Part shown: piece by piece, positions 25,258 to 34,038 of the stretch | How the letters are laid out: each line of letters opens with the position of its first letter | How positions within the stretch are numbered: position 1 is the stretch's first letter | NCBI GenBank assembly: GCA_965225715.1 | Contig: CBDDBK010000004.1 | Span: 124,001 to 188,000 of the forward strand | DNA: 64,000 bases | Source of the DNA: CBDDBK01 sp965225715 | GTDB lineage: Bacteria > Bacteroidota > Bacteroidia > Cytophagales > Flammeovirgaceae | Direction: 5' to 3' | Notes under the pieces: generated by a model | The model's input: only the letters and a program-made list of their open reading frames with translations | The model's database searches: none | What the model was told of the DNA's origin: nothing | Made by a program: the position numbers and the translations under genes

Positions 25258-26379
25258 TCATAGTTTATTATTAAAATCTATAATTTTTTTAGCAAAATTC
25301 ATCCATGAGTTTTTTTCTTTTATTTCTCGAATATTTTTGGCAAAAGTCATTTTTAAGTCTTGAGAAAAATAGGTTTTAATGCTTTCTTCTAAGGCAGAAG
25401 CCGAAACGTCATTTACGATAAGTCCATTTTTTTCATGATTAATATTTTCTTTTAAGCCTCCTACATTTGTGGCGATTATAGGCAAATCAAAATGTTGAGC
25501 AATAGAAGTAATACCGCTCTGGGTGGCAGAGCGATAAGGCAATACACAAACATCGCTGGCACTGAAAAAATAAGGTACTTCCGAGTCCCTAATGTAGGTA
25601 TTAAAAAGTTTAATATTTTCTCTATTTTTAGAGTTATTAATTTGATTTTGATAGTTCTCAAAACTACCGTAACATTCGCCTGCAATGAGTAACTCATAAC
25701 GATTATCTAGATTATTGAAAGCCTTAATGAGTAAATCTAAACCTTTATAGCTGCGGATAAAACCGAAGAATAGAATTGTTTTTTTGATTGGATCTAAACC
25801 TAATTTTTCTTTTGCCTCCGGTGCCGGTATTTTTTTGCCAAAATGATTATAAACGGGATGAGAAACTAACAAAACTTTGGCATGAGGTAAAAAATTTTGT
25901 AAATCCTGTTTAACCTTTTGGCTAATAGCGATAAAACCGTCGTTTTGTTTGAGAAAATAATTCGTAAACATACTGTCGAGAATTCTTTTTTCATGAGGAA
26001 TGACATTATCTAATATAGCGATGCGTTTGGTTTTTTTTCTCATAAGCTTAGCCACTGTGCCTAAGGCAGGTGCAAAAAAAGACATCCAGTATTTCATCAA
26101 CAATATATCTGGTTGATAGTTATTTATTTTTCTGGCTGCCAAAAAGTAACTCAACGGATTAAGCGTATCTAAAATTGGCGTACTTGGAATGCAATCCGCC
26201 TTATCATATTTTTCAACATATTGGCTTTGCCCCGGAAATAATAAATCAGGATACTGCCTTTTAAATGTAAAAGGTTTTACGATAATATGCTCTTTTTCAA
26301 AGGCTCTATATAAAGATGCATTAAATTGAGCTATGCCCCCTCTAAAAGGATAAAAAGTGGATAAATAAGCAATTTTCAT
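25258..26379 (-). CDS. Glycosyltransferase family 4 (GT-B fold)
   Basis: A 373-residue GT4-type enzyme. The N-terminus MKIAYLSTFYPFRGGIAQFN carries the acceptor-side glycine loop; the donor domain shows TILFFGFIRSYKGLDLLIKA near residue 200 and the terminal E-x7-E-like region around SGITSIAQHFDLPIIATNVG near residue 295. It probably adds a sugar to a cell-envelope glycan using a nucleotide sugar. It is near the GDP-mannose-forming enzyme, so mannose as donor is possible but unproven. Uma2 genes follow upstream. Confidence 0.88.
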   Translation of the reverse strand: MKIAYLSTFYPFRGGIAQFNASLYRAFEKEHIIVKPFTFKRQYPDLLFPGQSQYVEKYDKADCIPSTPILDTLNPLSYFLAARKINNYQPDILLMKYWMSFFAPALGTVAKLMRKKTKRIAILDNVIPHEKRILDSMFTNYFLKQNDGFIAISQKVKQDLQNFLPHAKVLLVSHPVYNHFGKKIPAPEAKEKLGLDPIKKTILFFGFIRSYKGLDLLIKAFNNLDNRYELLIAGECYGSFENYQNQINNSKNRENIKLFNTYIRDSEVPYFFSASDVCVLPYRSATQSGITSIAQHFDLPIIATNVGGLKENINHEKNGLIVNDVSASALEESIKTYFSQDLKMTFAKNIREIKEKNSWMNFAKKIIDFNNKL

Positions 26380-26429
26380 TTAATTATTTGGGTAATTATT
26401 TCTGTATAACTATTTTTTTGTAAAGACTA

Positions 26430-27020
26430 TTAAAAATTAAAAATACTTTCAATATCAAAATCAAAACCTGTAATTGTTTTTGCCTGTATGCGTCCTTTGT
26501 TTTTCTTTTTTTTATATAACTCAAAGACTGCACCGGCTAAAATATATTGTTCGAAAGTTTTTTGGAGAGGGTCTATAAGCCAATACTCTTCTACGCCGTG
26601 GATGGCGTAATCGGTAAATTTAATACCTCTATCTTTTTTTTGGGTAGACGGTGAAAGAATTTCGACAATAAGCGTTGGAGCGGGAAAAAGCATTTGGTCC
26701 TGGGTAAACTTATCGGATAGTTCTTTTTTCCAAAAACAAATATCGGGTTCGTAACTATTTCGGGTTAGATGAATCATCGCTTTTTCGATAAATACTTCAC
26801 CAATATTATTATCTTCAACGTGTCCACTTAATAATCTGTATAGTTTACCTGAAGACTTCAAATGTCTCATTTTTACCGGCGAGTGCATAACTATTTTTCC
26901 ATTGATAAATTCAGCTTTATCGTTTTCGTTAATATCTCGATAAAATTGCTGTCTGCGCTGGGCTTCGGATTTATCCGAGGAAGTAAGTCGCGAAAGGGTA
27001 TGAATTTTTTCTTTTAACAT
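26430..27020 (-). CDS. Uma2 family protein, tandem copy 1
   Basis: A 196-residue Uma2 protein and the last gene of a tandem triplet on the minus strand. The nuclease-like core PDICFWKKE ... PTLIVEILSPSTQKKDRGIK lies at about residues 93-130, followed by EEYWLIDP. The N-terminal MLKEKIHTLSRLTSSDKSEA and the C-terminal GRIQAKTITGFDFDIESIFN are nearly the same as in the other two copies. Residues ~50-80 differ (LKSSGKLYRLLSGHVEDNNI). It is separated from copy 2 by 15 bp. Confidence 0.9.
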   Translation of the reverse strand: MLKEKIHTLSRLTSSDKSEAQRRQQFYRDINENDKAEFINGKIVMHSPVKMRHLKSSGKLYRLLSGHVEDNNIGEVFIEKAMIHLTRNSYEPDICFWKKELSDKFTQDQMLFPAPTLIVEILSPSTQKKDRGIKFTDYAIHGVEEYWLIDPLQKTFEQYILAGAVFELYKKKKNKGRIQAKTITGFDFDIESIFNF

Positions 27021-27035
27021 AAGCTTGTTAAGGTG

Positions 27036-27626
27036 TTAAAAATTAAAAATACTTTCAATATAGAAATCAAAACCTGTAATTGTTTTTGCCTGTATGCGTC
27101 CTTTGTTTTTCTTTTTTTTATGCAATTTAAAAACTGTACCGGCCAAAAGATATTGTTCGAAAGTTTTTTGGAGAGGGTCTATAAGCCAATACTCTTCTAC
27201 GCCGTGGATGGCGTAATCGGTAAATTTAATACCTCTATCTTTTTTTTGGGTAGACGGTGAAAGAATTTCAACAATAAGCGTTGGAGCGGGAAAAAGCATT
27301 TGGTCCTGGGTAAACTTATCGGATAGTTCTTTTTTCCAAAAACAGATATCGGGTTCATAACTATTTCGGGTTAGATGAATCATCGCTTTTTCTGCAGCTA
27401 CTTCTCCAAGATTTTTTTCCTCAACATGCCCGTCTAATAATCTGCATAATTTTACAGAAGATTTCCAATGTCTTCTCTTTACTGGCGAGTGCATAACTAT
27501 TTTTCCATTGATAAATTCAGCTTTATCGTTTTCGTTAATATCTCGATAAAATTGCTGTCTGCGCTGGGCTTCGGATTTATCCGAGGAAGTAAGTTTCGAA
27601 AGGGTATGAATTTTTTCTTTTAACAT
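27036..27626 (-). CDS. Uma2 family protein, tandem copy 2
   Basis: A 196-residue Uma2 protein, the middle member of the triplet. It is identical to copy 3 over the last 110 residues or so (including EQYLLAGTVFKLHKKKKNKG). Its variable block reads WKSSVKLCRLLDGHVEEKNL, unlike both neighbours. The start is preceded by the same TTGTTAAGGTGTT spacer as copy 1's, showing a 606-bp duplication unit. Confidence 0.9.
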   Translation of the reverse strand: MLKEKIHTLSKLTSSDKSEAQRRQQFYRDINENDKAEFINGKIVMHSPVKRRHWKSSVKLCRLLDGHVEEKNLGEVAAEKAMIHLTRNSYEPDICFWKKELSDKFTQDQMLFPAPTLIVEILSPSTQKKDRGIKFTDYAIHGVEEYWLIDPLQKTFEQYLLAGTVFKLHKKKKNKGRIQAKTITGFDFYIESIFNF

Positions 27627-27641
27627 AAGCTTGTTAAGGTG

Positions 27642-28232
27642 TTAAAAATTAAAAATACTTTCAATATAGAAATCAAAACCTGTAATTGTTTTTGCCTGTA
27701 TGCGTCCTTTGTTTTTCTTTTTTTTATGCAATTTAAAAACTGTACCGGCCAAAAGATATTGTTCGAAAGTTTTTTGGAGAGGGTCTATAAGCCAATACTC
27801 TTCTACGCCGTGGATGGCGTAATCGGTAAATTTAATACCTCTATCTTTTTTTTGGGTAGACGGTGAAAGAATTTCGACAATAAGCGTTGGAGCAGGGAAA
27901 AGCATTTGGTCCTGGGTAAACTTATCCGATAGTTCTTTTTTCCAAAAGCAAATATCGGGTTCATAACTATTTCGGGTTAGATGAATCATCGCTTTTTCGG
28001 AGGCTACCTCGCCGAGATTATGTTTTCTAATGTGTAGACACATGAGCGTGTACAAATCTCCTGAAGATTTCCAATGTCTTCTCTTTACAGGCGAGTGCAT
28101 AACTATTTTTCCATTGATAAATTCAGTTTTATCGTTTTCGTTAATATCTCGATAAAACCGTTCTCTGCGCTGGGCTTCGGATTTATCCGAGGAAGTAAGT
28201 CGCGAAAGGGTATGAATTTTTTCTTTTAACAT
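27642..28232 (-). CDS. Uma2 family protein, tandem copy 3
   Basis: A 196-residue Uma2 protein, the first of the triplet to be transcribed. The frame is open 13 codons further, but the start MLKEKIHTLSR at 28232 aligns with the other copies. The variable block is the most different: WKSSGDLYTLMCLHIRKHNL. It also shows QRRERF where the others have QRRQQF. The promoter for the array is probably in the 180 bp upstream. Confidence 0.9.
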   Translation of the reverse strand: MLKEKIHTLSRLTSSDKSEAQRRERFYRDINENDKTEFINGKIVMHSPVKRRHWKSSGDLYTLMCLHIRKHNLGEVASEKAMIHLTRNSYEPDICFWKKELSDKFTQDQMLFPAPTLIVEILSPSTQKKDRGIKFTDYAIHGVEEYWLIDPLQKTFEQYLLAGTVFKLHKKKKNKGRIQAKTITGFDFYIESIFNF

Positions 28233-28416
28233 AAGTTTAGGAAGTATGAAAGTTATAAATTTGAAAATCAAATAGTTAAAATATTACTATGAGTCTTTCT
28301 AATTATTTTTTTATAAGGTTTGATAATTATGCTGTCATTAATTTAATTTTTTTGAAATTACATGATAAATTTGGGGTTCTATATAATTTTTTCTCAAATT
28401 TAATCGATTTTTTATC

Positions 28417-29357
28417 ATGAAAAAAATAATTTTAACCCTGCTTTTTTTAGGTTTTAGTGTTTCTTGTAATAATGATGAACCGCAAATTATTTTTGATGGC
28501 GATATGACCTTACGTACTCAAAATCAGGTAGATGATTTTGGTAATAACAATTACAGTGGCTTGCAAGGCAACTTAACTATTGGCAGAGATTATTCCTCAA
28601 ATTCCATAAGCGATCTATCGCCTCTTGGGAATCTTAGAACTATCAGTGGACGTTTAACTATTCATAACAATGAGGGTTTAAGATCTTTAAGCGGTCTCAA
28701 TCAATTGGAATCTGTGGCTGAAGATCTGGTTATTGATAATAATTCTTCACTTACTTCTATAGAAGGCTTAGGAAATTTAGCTTCTCTGGGCGGTTTTTTG
28801 GAAATTAACGATAATCCTGATTTAAAGAGTTTAAATGGTTTGGAAAAACTAAAAAATATAGGTGCTAGTTTATTAATTGTCTCTAATGGAGATTTGGAAG
28901 ATCTTTCTGGATTGGATAATATTGCTTCCGTGGGTAGTAGTATAATAGGAAGTACTTTCATGAGTACTTTCGGAGGTTTACTTATCGGCTGGAATGATAA
29001 TTTACAAAGTTTAGCAGGTTTAGACAATATTACCTCTGTGGGTGGCAGTTTAAGTATCATTGGTAATGATGACTTACAAAACTTTACAGGCTTAGATAAT
29101 ACTACTTCTCTATATGGTGCTCTTATTGTTCATAGAAATCGAAGTTTAGAATCCTTAGAAGGCTTAGATAATTTGGTTACGGTTGGCGCGTCAGACTACG
29201 TTAGTGCTTTGAACACTTTAAAGGCATCATCTGTATCTTTGTATATTGAGGGTAATTCTAGATTGGAGAATTTAGCCGGCATGGATAATATAACTAATGT
29301 ACCGGGAGGAATAGTTATATCTTCTAACCCTAATTTACAAAATTTGTATGGCTTAGA
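28417..29357 (+). pseudogene. Leucine-rich-repeat lipoprotein, 5' part (interrupted by IS)
   Basis: The N-terminus is a lipoprotein signal (MKKIILTLLFLGFSVSCNND, cysteine at residue 17). It is followed by about ten repeats of the receptor-L-domain/LRR type with pattern LxxLxGLDNIxSVGGxLxIxxN. The coding sequence runs into the IS481-like element at 29358 inside a repeat (NLYGLD); the last 14 codons of the open frame are IS sequence. A matching 3' part continues after the IS at 30464. In the intact gene the protein would be exported and lipid-anchored, probably on the cell surface. Confidence 0.85.
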
Positions 29358-30463
29358 TGTTAGGTTTCATAAGGTTGTTGTGTGCTTACAGCTTGTTTAA
29401 TTTTCAAATTTAGTATTTTAGTTCTAAACTCATCAGGTTTTAGTTTAAAAATGGTCTCATCTAATTCAAACCATTTTTCAACGGCATTAAAAGGGGTTTT
29501 TACATTGAGTTCTCGTCTAAGGCTTCCATGTCTTCTATAAAGATTATAATGGATTAAAAAGTTGGTTAAATCCCTATTCATTTCTTGTAAAGAATTATAC
29601 TTCACCCTTTTAACAGTTTTTTCTTTTATAATAGCATTCGCCTTTTCTACCATTCCATTCGTTTTGGGCGTAAAAGGCTTGGTACATCGGTGGGCTATAT
29701 CATTTTCTTTGCAAACAAGGTCTAATTGACTTGGTTTGGTACAGTACTTGCCTGTTTTGTCCTTGATCAAATGATTGCTAAACTCAAGACCATTATCGGT
29801 TAAAACATGAGTAATACCAAAAGGAAAAAACGCTAAACAAGCTAGCATAAAATCTTTTGCGTAAACACTTGTTTTGGCGTCATATATCTTGTAATACAAG
29901 GTTCTTGTAGCCCTATCTATAGCAACAAAAAGGTAATACTTCTTGCCTTCTATTTTTGGCAAATAAGTAACATCTATATGCAGGTATCCCGGATCATACT
30001 CTTTGAACTGCTTAGCTTTTTCTTTTTCTTTCCGAGGTACTCTATTAACGCCCTCTCTAACGAAGGTTCTGTAGACGGCACTTCTTATCTTTAGGGGGTC
30101 TTCTGGATTTAAGACTTCCGTAATTTCATCCAAGGACAACCAAGTTAAAGTTCTTATCTTCAATGCTATAACCCTATTCATTTCATTCAAAGAATACGTT
30201 ATAGTCTGCGGACGCGAACTTTTATCCTCAAAGTTAGTTCTATTTTTCCACTTCCTTATTGTGTTCTCTGAGACACCGTGATGTTCTGACAACTTAGAAC
30301 AAGCTAAATTACTTTTGGATATTTCAGAACGTAGACGTATATTTGTCGTCGCGTTAGAGTGATAAGTTTGTTTCATTGTTGTTTATTTTAAAAATTTGTT
30401 TATATAGTCAATAATAAACAAACTGTCATTCTTTCTACTAAAGAAAAAGAAAAATACCCAACA
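29358..30463 (-). mobile_element. IS481-family insertion sequence, about 1.1 kb
   Basis: The ends begin TGTTAGGTTTCATAAGG (left) and, on the opposite strand, TGTTGGGTATTTTTC (right), imperfect inverted repeats with the 5'-TGT typical of IS481. The single transposase gene ends inside the left repeat. No clear target-site duplication is seen, and the LRR repeats at the two junctions may have lost some sequence. The boundaries are inferred from the repeats. Confidence 0.75.
29360..30376 (-). CDS. IS481-family transposase
   Basis: A 338-residue DDE transposase. The N-terminal helix-turn-helix (CSKLSEHHGVSENTIRKWKN) binds the ends. The integrase core has the first acidic residue in YLHIDVTYLPKIEGKKYYLF near residue 135, the second in THVLTDNGLEFSNHL near residue 190, and the glutamate in TKPFTPKTNGMVEKANAIIK near residue 245. 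Length and frame are complete, so the element may still be active. Its reading direction is opposite to the interrupted lipoprotein gene. Confidence 0.93.
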   Translation of the reverse strand: MKQTYHSNATTNIRLRSEISKSNLACSKLSEHHGVSENTIRKWKNRTNFEDKSSRPQTITYSLNEMNRVIALKIRTLTWLSLDEITEVLNPEDPLKIRSAVYRTFVREGVNRVPRKEKEKAKQFKEYDPGYLHIDVTYLPKIEGKKYYLFVAIDRATRTLYYKIYDAKTSVYAKDFMLACLAFFPFGITHVLTDNGLEFSNHLIKDKTGKYCTKPSQLDLVCKENDIAHRCTKPFTPKTNGMVEKANAIIKEKTVKRVKYNSLQEMNRDLTNFLIHYNLYRRHGSLRRELNVKTPFNAVEKWFELDETIFKLKPDEFRTKILNLKIKQAVSTQQPYET

Positions 30464-30942
30464 ACGTAGTGCAACTAATCAGCTTAGATAATATAAACAC
30501 AATTGAATATCTGTCTGTTAGATACAATGACAATTTAAATTCATTTAGCCTTCCAAATTTAACTACAATAGATGGAGCTTTAGATATTTCTAATAATGAT
30601 AACTTGAGTTTTTTTGGTTTTTCAAACGATTTAACTTCCATAAATGGGGATTTGGAGGTTAATGATAATGATAACTTATCATCTTTAAGTGGTTTAGAGA
30701 ATATTGAGTCAGGGGTTGACAATTTAACAATTAATTCAAATAGTGATTTATACTCTTTGTATGGCTTACACAATCTTAATTCAATAGCTGGGGATCTTGC
30801 TATTAGGTATAACACTCAATTGACTTTATCCGACTTTTGTTCCGTTCAACAGCTTATGTTTAATTTAGTGGGAAGTTATACGGTTGAATATAACGGTGCA
30901 AACCCTACGATAGAAGAAATTAAAGCCTTGACTTGCAATTAA
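30464..30942 (+). pseudogene. Leucine-rich-repeat lipoprotein, 3' part
   Basis: Continuation of the lipoprotein gene after the IS. It has about four more LRR units (ISLDNINTIEYLSVRYND, LTTIDGALDISNNDNLS, LENIESGVDNLTINSNSDLY) and a capping C-terminus (LSDFCSVQQLMFNLVGSYTV ... ALTCN). Without a signal peptide it cannot be exported on its own. Confidence 0.85.
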
Positions 30943-30956
30943 TTTTTTAAAAATTA

Positions 30957-30978
30957 CTAGACCTGACAGGTCTGAAAT
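30957..30978. terminator. Palindromic terminator between convergent genes
   Basis: AGACCTGACAGGTCT forms a six-base stem with a three-base loop between the convergent LRR fragment and apbE. The GACCTGACAGG sequence is akin to the hairpins at 60616 and 62076. Confidence 0.45.
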
Positions 30979-30986
30979 GCTGATTT

Positions 30987-31973
30987 TCAATCATGTATAA
31001 AAATAGCTTTCCACTCTGGGTTTTGGTCAATGAGCGTTTTCCCTTTAGCTTCACCTAAGACCATTAGAGCAGTTGATAAAGCATCTGCGGTTAAGCAGTC
31101 CGGAGCGAAAACAGAAACGCTTAATAAATTATGGGTTACAGGATAACCTGTTTTAGGGTTTATGGTGTGGGCATATTTTTTGCCGTCTATCATATAAAAA
31201 TTTCGATAACTTCCAGAAGTTGCTACAGCTTGATTGTGCAGTCTTATTTTACGGGCAAAGGGCTTTTGGGATTTTTTATCAGTCTGATTAAATGTTGGAT
31301 TTTCTATGCCGATAAGCCATGATTTCCCTTTTGAATTTGTTCCTCTACAGCGCAATTCACCTCCAATTTCCACTAAATAATTTTCAACATTTTGGTCTTC
31401 TATAAATTTAGCTATTAAATCTACAGCATAGCCTTTGGCAATACCACTAAAATCTAAAGCTACTTTTTCATGTTTTTTAAAGACTGAATCTTGGGTATAG
31501 CTGATTAGATTCCAGCCGACATATTCCATAATGGTATCTGAAAATGATTGATGTTTGGATATTTTTTTTTTATCAGGTCCAAAACCCCAATAATTTACTA
31601 AAGGCATTACAGTAGGGTCAAAAGCACCCTGGGTAAGTTGGTGAATATAGCTTGTTTTTTTTAAAATAGGGTAAAAAAAAGGACTTTTTAAAGCTATACC
31701 TTTTTTGCTTTTATTAAACCTGCTAATTTCGGAATCCTCTATATAGGTTGAAAGCGCAGAATTAAAGGTTGTCAGAAGTGAATCGATAGGTTTTTGAAAA
31801 GATTGTTTGGCCAAAGCCCTATAACGTATGTGGTAATCTATAACCCCCATTGTTTTTCCTTGCAGCCGGTTTTCATGATATTTTGGTTTTTGAGAAGTCC
31901 TATACCAATAAACAGTAAGTATAGACAATAATAATATCAGACTATAAATTGCATTTTTAATTCTATTAGTCAT
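30987..31973 (-). CDS. apbE: FAD:protein FMN transferase (ApbE family)
   Basis: A 328-residue enzyme that attaches FMN to threonine in flavoproteins, for example subunits of Na+-translocating NADH dehydrogenase. One N-terminal hydrophobic segment (YSLILLLSILTVYWY) anchors it to the membrane facing outward. Signatures: QGKTMGVIDYHIRY near residue 40, DFSGIAKGYAVDLIAKF near residue 175, VEIGGELRCRGTN near residue 197, and HTINPKTGYPV near residue 270. Its own start lies 10 bp before the apaG stop, so the two are likely in one transcript. Confidence 0.92.
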   Translation of the reverse strand: MTNRIKNAIYSLILLLSILTVYWYRTSQKPKYHENRLQGKTMGVIDYHIRYRALAKQSFQKPIDSLLTTFNSALSTYIEDSEISRFNKSKKGIALKSPFFYPILKKTSYIHQLTQGAFDPTVMPLVNYWGFGPDKKKISKHQSFSDTIMEYVGWNLISYTQDSVFKKHEKVALDFSGIAKGYAVDLIAKFIEDQNVENYLVEIGGELRCRGTNSKGKSWLIGIENPTFNQTDKKSQKPFARKIRLHNQAVATSGSYRNFYMIDGKKYAHTINPKTGYPVTHNLLSVSVFAPDCLTADALSTALMVLGEAKGKTLIDQNPEWKAIFIHD

Positions 31974-31982
31974 TGAAAGTGT

Positions 31983-32369
31983 TTAGTTTAAATGATAAGG
32001 TGCTATAAGTGTTATTTCTGGAATAGTAACTTTAAATACTTTTTGAGTATCCATAACAATCATGGTATAATAACCATACATTTTTCCAATACTTGTTTTC
32101 AAATTGGCACCAGAAACATAGCTAAAAACTTCATTAGGCTTAAGGCTAGGTGTTTCTCCAACAACACCTTTTCCATCAATTTCTTGTATATAGCCGTTAC
32201 AGTGGTGAATAAACCATTTTCGTTTTAACAAACGGATGATGTGGTTGTTAAAGTTTTCTATAGATATTTCATAAAAGAAAATATGATGCTCTTGTCTGGG
32301 GTTTGAATACTGAAATGAATAACTCGCCTCTATTTCAATTTTTATCCCATTAGTAATAGCAATAGACAT
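31983..32369 (-). CDS. apaG: ApaG domain protein
   Basis: A 128-residue ApaG protein (Co2+/Mg2+ efflux family, FN3-like fold). Visible family elements are FFYEISIENFNNHIIRLLKR, the WFIHHCNGYIQEIDGKGVVG core, and SYVSGANLKTSIGKMYGYYT. It precedes apbE by about 10 bp on the same strand. Physiological role is not well defined. Confidence 0.92.
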   Translation of the reverse strand: MSIAITNGIKIEIEASYSFQYSNPRQEHHIFFYEISIENFNNHIIRLLKRKWFIHHCNGYIQEIDGKGVVGETPSLKPNEVFSYVSGANLKTSIGKMYGYYTMIVMDTQKVFKVTIPEITLIAPYHLN

Positions 32370-32936
32370 ATTGTTTACATTTTAAAGTATACTTGATTTA
32401 AATTATGTAAATTATGAATTAAGTAGATTAAAATATTTATAAATCATTTTTTTTTATAAAATCTAAAATTATGAAATGTTTTATATTACAAGAATATAAG
32501 AATTACAAATTAAAAATCAATGAGTTAAAATATAAAATCTGAAACTATCAACTAAAAATATTCCGGACTATCGTATTGTAGAGTTTAAATATAAATGTAT
32601 TGACAATACATAATTCTTAAAGCATTTTAAAATATATTTATTCAATCTTTTACTATAAGGTAGAGTAGGGGGGGTATAAAAAAAACAATATAAGAACTAA
32701 TTTATTGATAATAAAAGTTTTATAAAATAGAATTTAAAATTTATACATAACCTTTAAGTGATAAATCTTTTGAAAACCAAATGTTTAGAGTTTTTATAAG
32801 AAAGCCCTAAATGCTAGAATAGGGAAAAAGTATCATTTATGGCATTGAGTAGTAGTTAAAATCATTCTTTTATAATATTTTTTACAAAAATATTATATAT
32901 TAGAAAAAAATTTTGATAAATTAAATCTTTAGAAAG
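32370..32936. other. 567-bp AT-rich intergenic region, nothing distinct
   Basis: A large divergent gap between apaG and the next gene. It contains a short G run (GGTAGAGTAGGGGGGG near 32660) but no repeat copy, RNA gene or clear promoter was recognised. Confidence 0.4.
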
Positions 32937-33419
32937 TTGTTTTATTTGATAGTAAGGTTAATTTTTATTTTTTCAGGAAATTGGAACAAATACTTCAGCG
33001 TTTTTATAATCAGTTCTTTCAAATTTATTTTTGGACCTATTACAGGTATTTCTTTAAATCTTAACCCTGTAGAAATTTGGGTCTTAACAACTTTAGGCAT
33101 GATGTTTTCGGTAGTCATAATTACTTTTATAGGTGTACCTACCAGAAATTATTTGAAAAAGAAGTTTCGAAAAAAAAGAAAAATATTTACCCGGAGAAAT
33201 CGTTTTATTGTTCGGGTATGGAAGAAATATGGGGTACAAGGAATTGCTTTTTTTACCCCTTTATTATTTAGTCCAATATTAGGTACCTTAATAGCTGTTG
33301 TTTTAGGCGGGAAAAGAAAATCTATTATAATCACTATGTTTTTATGGGCTACAATATGGGGGTTTTTATTTAGCTTTGGATTATATTTTTTGAGAGATCA
33401 ATTTACTTTTATATCATAG
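32937..33419 (+). CDS. Small integral membrane protein
   Basis: A 160-residue membrane protein with about four hydrophobic segments separated by a basic loop (RNYLKKKFRKKRKIFTRRNR). Its GVQGIAFFTPLLFSPILGTL region recalls small multidrug-export/DedA-like proteins of Bacteroidota. No ATG fits; the frame starts at TTG 32937, so the true start is uncertain. Function unknown. Confidence 0.6.
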   Translation: MFYLIVRLIFIFSGNWNKYFSVFIISSFKFIFGPITGISLNLNPVEIWVLTTLGMMFSVVIITFIGVPTRNYLKKKFRKKRKIFTRRNRFIVRVWKKYGVQGIAFFTPLLFSPILGTLIAVVLGGKRKSIIITMFLWATIWGFLFSFGLYFLRDQFTFIS

Positions 33420-33510
33420 TCATCTCAAATAGAAAAAGGATTTTTTAGATATTTAAATCATTGACAATGAGAAAATATTCTTTCTTTTTTTTTTATAAAA
33501 AGGCTATCAA
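33418..33510 (+). repeat. Dispersed repeat, diverged
   Basis: GTCATCTCAAATAGAAAAAGG start, then ATTTAAATCATTGACAATG and ATAAAAAGGCTATC. It begins right after the stop of the preceding membrane protein gene. Confidence 0.55.
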
Positions 33511-33547
33511 TCAATAGGTTTATTTTTTTAATTTAGTTAATAAATAA

Positions 33548-33988
33548 ATGAAATTAGACTTTCTAATTACTGTATACATATTTATTTTTTTAGGCTTGTG
33601 TTTTACTTTTCAAACCTATTCTCAAACGAAATTTCAAACACATTTTAATAGTCATACATTATCGAAAACAGCCTATAGTACAATTGATTTTGAAAAAAAA
33701 GAACATCATTTTGGGAAAGTCAAAGAAGGAAGTATAGTAAAACACCATTTTGTTTTTTACAATAATGGGAATAACCAACTTTTAATTACAAACGTTACAA
33801 CGACTTGTGGCTGCACTGCAATCAGTTGGCCAAGACATCCAATTCGTTCTTTTGAGAAAGGAGAAATTGTGGTAGAATTTGATACTCATGGAAAACAAGG
33901 ACTCCAAAATAAAGTCATTACTGTTTACTCCAATACGCCAAATTATCAAACTTTTCTAAAAATAAAGGCTGTAGTTTCTAAGCATTAA
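33548..33988 (+). CDS. DUF1573 exported protein
   Basis: A 146-residue protein with a signal peptide (LITVYIFIFLGLCFTFQTYS). The DUF1573 domain is clear: IDFEKKEHHFGKVKEGSIVK, FVFYNNGNNQLLITNVTTTC with the GCT(A) cysteine motif, and EFDTHGKQGLQNKVITVYSN. The fold is Ig/ASH-like. Bacteroidota have many such proteins at the envelope; role unknown. The enoyl-CoA hydratase gene follows 50 bp later. Confidence 0.88.
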   Translation: MKLDFLITVYIFIFLGLCFTFQTYSQTKFQTHFNSHTLSKTAYSTIDFEKKEHHFGKVKEGSIVKHHFVFYNNGNNQLLITNVTTTCGCTAISWPRHPIRSFEKGEIVVEFDTHGKQGLQNKVITVYSNTPNYQTFLKIKAVVSKH

Positions 33989-34038
33989 ATGAAAAATAAA
34001 GAATAACTAACAATTCACAACTATCTAATTTATAAAAA

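Larger units (their letters stand above)
26430..28232 (-). repeat. Tandem 606-bp duplication (three Uma2 units)
   Basis: Three units spaced exactly 606 bp apart. The unit ends are almost identical in DNA, while a block of about 95 bp (26789-26880, 27391-27486 and 27996-28092) is strongly diverged. Confidence 0.9.

Noticed and set aside
27033..27866. Two identical 75-codon plus-strand frames opposite the Uma2 copies
   Set aside because: They are antisense to the conserved Uma2 C-terminus and identical only because the DNA is duplicated.
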